From: Hyphomicrobiales bacterium
GTDB taxonomy: Bacteria > Pseudomonadota > Alphaproteobacteria > Rhizobiales > Rhizobiaceae
DNA length: 64,000 nucleotides
NCBI GenBank assembly: GCA_900470155.1
Contig: UBZT01000008.1
Coordinates: 62,001 to 126,000 of the forward strand
Reading direction: 5' to 3'
Within the stretch, counting starts at the first letter, position 1. Each line of letters begins with the position of its first letter. A program made the translations under genes and the position numbers. The notes below the pieces were generated by a model that was not told the DNA's origin, did no database searches, and was given only the letters and a program-made list of their open reading frames with translations. This document shows positions 63,232 to 64,000 of this stretch, one piece after another.

Positions 63232-64000
63232 CAATAGTCTCCCGCCGGGGTCGGCATGCGTGGCAGCGGGACGACACGGCGCTGGGTGTCGCCGCCTGTC
63301 TTTAAGTTCGGCAGCGGAACAATCCTACGCGGGGCGGCCTCGCCAGTTATGGTTACACCCTTGCTTTCAGACGGCGCGTGAGACCCTGCGGCGTTCGGCG
63401 CCGAGACCCTCGGTGGGATGATGCCGGGCTTCTGCTGAAGTGGCGGAGAGACGGGCGCGCCACGATCGATGGCCGCCTTTGCCTCGTTGATGATGGCGGC
63501 CGCCTCCGACAGTTCGCGCTCGAGCCGTTCGAAATAGGCTTCGATGCCACGGTCCCAACCACGTAGTCGGGCGCCGCCACGGGCATAGTTATGGCAGTCG
63601 AGGACTTCCGCGCGGCGGCCGTCTATGCGGTCCCAGCTGATCTTCTTGATCTCGCCGTTCTTGTCGCGGTGTATGACCTTCTGCTCGCTGACCAGCTGTT
63701 GGGCGATCTCCTTGGTGAAACTTCCGCCGTGAAGGGGCATGTGGACCCAGTCCATGGGAGCGTCGTTGTGCGCCTCTGGCTCGGGGATCGACAGGGCGCC
63801 CATGAGCTCCGACTTGAAATACGAAACGTCGAGAAAGATCATCTTCAATCCGCCGACGACGGACTTCTTCTGGGCACCGTGGGGTGTCGGATCAGCCTGT
63901 GTGTCGATACGCACCGGGTTGGGCTTGTCGGCCATGGGGTCCACGCCCATAACAATAAGCTGGTTCTGCGAGCGTATCCACGGCTTCACTTTTTCAGGGA
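63231..64000 (-). CDS. Terminase large subunit (lambda A type), C-terminal part
   Basis: The frame is open to the right edge, so this is the C-terminal 250 or so residues of a GpA-type packaging enzyme. It holds the end of the nuclease domain: KMIFLDVSYFKSELMGAL, IHRDKNGEIKKISWDRIDG, and the family closing AEVLDCHNYARGGARLRGW. After that comes a 110-residue low-complexity tail with basic and proline-rich repeats, in which a late repeat copy encodes AAGSHA. The Met at 63989 is probably internal. Confidence 0.9.
   Translation of the reverse strand, partial: PEKVKPWIRSQNQLIVMGVDPMADKPNPVRIDTQADPTPHGAQKKSVVGGLKMIFLDVSYFKSELMGALSIPEPEAHNDAPMDWVHMPLHGGSFTKEIAQQLVSEQKVIHRDKNGEIKKISWDRIDGRRAEVLDCHNYARGGARLRGWDRGIEAYFERLERELSEAAAIINEAKAAIDRGAPVSPPLQQKPGIIPPRVSAPNAAGSHAPSESKGVTITGEAAPRRIVPLPNLKTGGDTQRRVVPLPRMPTPAGDY
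63376..63391 (+). repeat. Late-region repeat copy 10 (inside terminase tail)
   Basis: Full GCGTGAGACCCTGCGG; 145 bp upstream of the W start. Confidence 0.92.

Larger units (their letters stand above)
30530..64000. mobile_element. Lambda-like siphophage prophage (right end outside window)
   Basis: Structural genes on the minus strand, read from right to left, follow lambda order: terminase A, W, portal B, protease C with internal scaffold, D, E, joining proteins, tail tube, G/GT, tape measure, tail tip, fibre, lysis. The left boundary is the 3' end of tRNA-Pro. Defence cargo sits next to that boundary. No integrase, repressor of known family, terminase small subunit or right attachment site is in view, so the element continues past 64000. 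Genes look intact, so the prophage may be functional. Confidence 0.93.

Noticed and set aside
40414..63391. Repeats as a CRISPR array or insertion-sequence ends
   Set aside because: Copies are 0.7-9 kb apart and all in direct orientation, with genes and no spacers between; no transposase is present.
40414..63391. Repeat as target of the prophage restriction system (it contains GAGACC)
   Set aside because: GAGACC is the BsaI-type asymmetric site, but nothing ties the enzyme here to it, and the conserved motif extends well beyond six bases.
30530..64000. Integrase or terminase small subunit within the window
   Set aside because: Every prophage frame was looked at; none shows tyrosine or serine recombinase motifs, so these genes must lie beyond 64000.

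Overview
The window reads as a piece of the chromosome of an alphaproteobacterium of the family Rhizobiaceae (Rhizobium/Agrobacterium-like). This follows from the gene families and their order (yajC-secDF, trmFO, two DUF1127 genes, phaC, hom, recJ), from the high GC content, and from an alpha-r14 type small RNA with three anti-Shine-Dalgarno loops. No database search was possible; all names rest on motifs read from the sequence and on gene context.

Positions 1-30529 are ordinary chromosome. From the left: the Sec accessory pair yajC (partial) and fused secDF, an Mth938-like and a squalene/phytoene-synthase-like gene, trmFO, two DUF1127 genes and an alpha-r14 sRNA (7324-7445), a DUF2157/GDYXXLXY membrane pair, tRNA-Leu(TAG), trigger factor, an LLM oxidoreductase, an endonuclease/exonuclease/phosphatase protein, an MFS transporter, sthA, radC, map, sfsA and phaC (all leftward), then an AlaC-like aminotransferase, hom, a small membrane protein and recJ (rightward), three tandem tRNA-Glu(TTC) genes, a lipoprotein gene, gloA, a double cold-shock-domain gene and a DUF192 gene.

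A lambda-like siphophage prophage starts at the 3' end of an intact tRNA-Pro(TGG) (30453-30529) and runs beyond the right edge. No integrase is visible, so it should lie outside. From the tRNA inward: three arm-type-like repeats, two small genes, a strongly structured RNA region with a degenerate tRNA-like domain (31386-31662), a defence cargo block (membrane protein, HEPN protein, Vsr endonuclease, cytosine-5 methyltransferase, PD-(D/E)XK restriction enzyme; 31.7-35.8 kb), small early genes with a divergent control region (37.86-37.99 kb), a lysis module (holin, GH108 endolysin, Rz/Rz1), a metallophosphoesterase gene, tail tip and fibre genes, tape measure, G/GT chaperones with a -1 frameshift site, tail tube, head-tail joining proteins, capsid E, decoration D, protease/scaffold, portal, W and the C-terminal part of terminase A. 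All structural genes are on the minus strand, in lambda order read from right to left.

Two features stand out. First, a non-palindromic motif, GCGTGAGACCCTGCGG, occurs ten times between 40.4 and 63.4 kb, always in the same orientation against late transcription, and six copies lie 42-53 bp upstream of late-gene start codons. This resembles the layout of mycobacteriophage stoperators or boundary sequences. Second, between portal and protease there are two antisense cargo genes, each with its own promoter. They are separated by a remnant that joins a copy of the protease start to a copy of the portal end. This is the signature of a tandemly repeated cassette (portal end - cargo - protease start) and marks a cargo hotspot inside the head operon.
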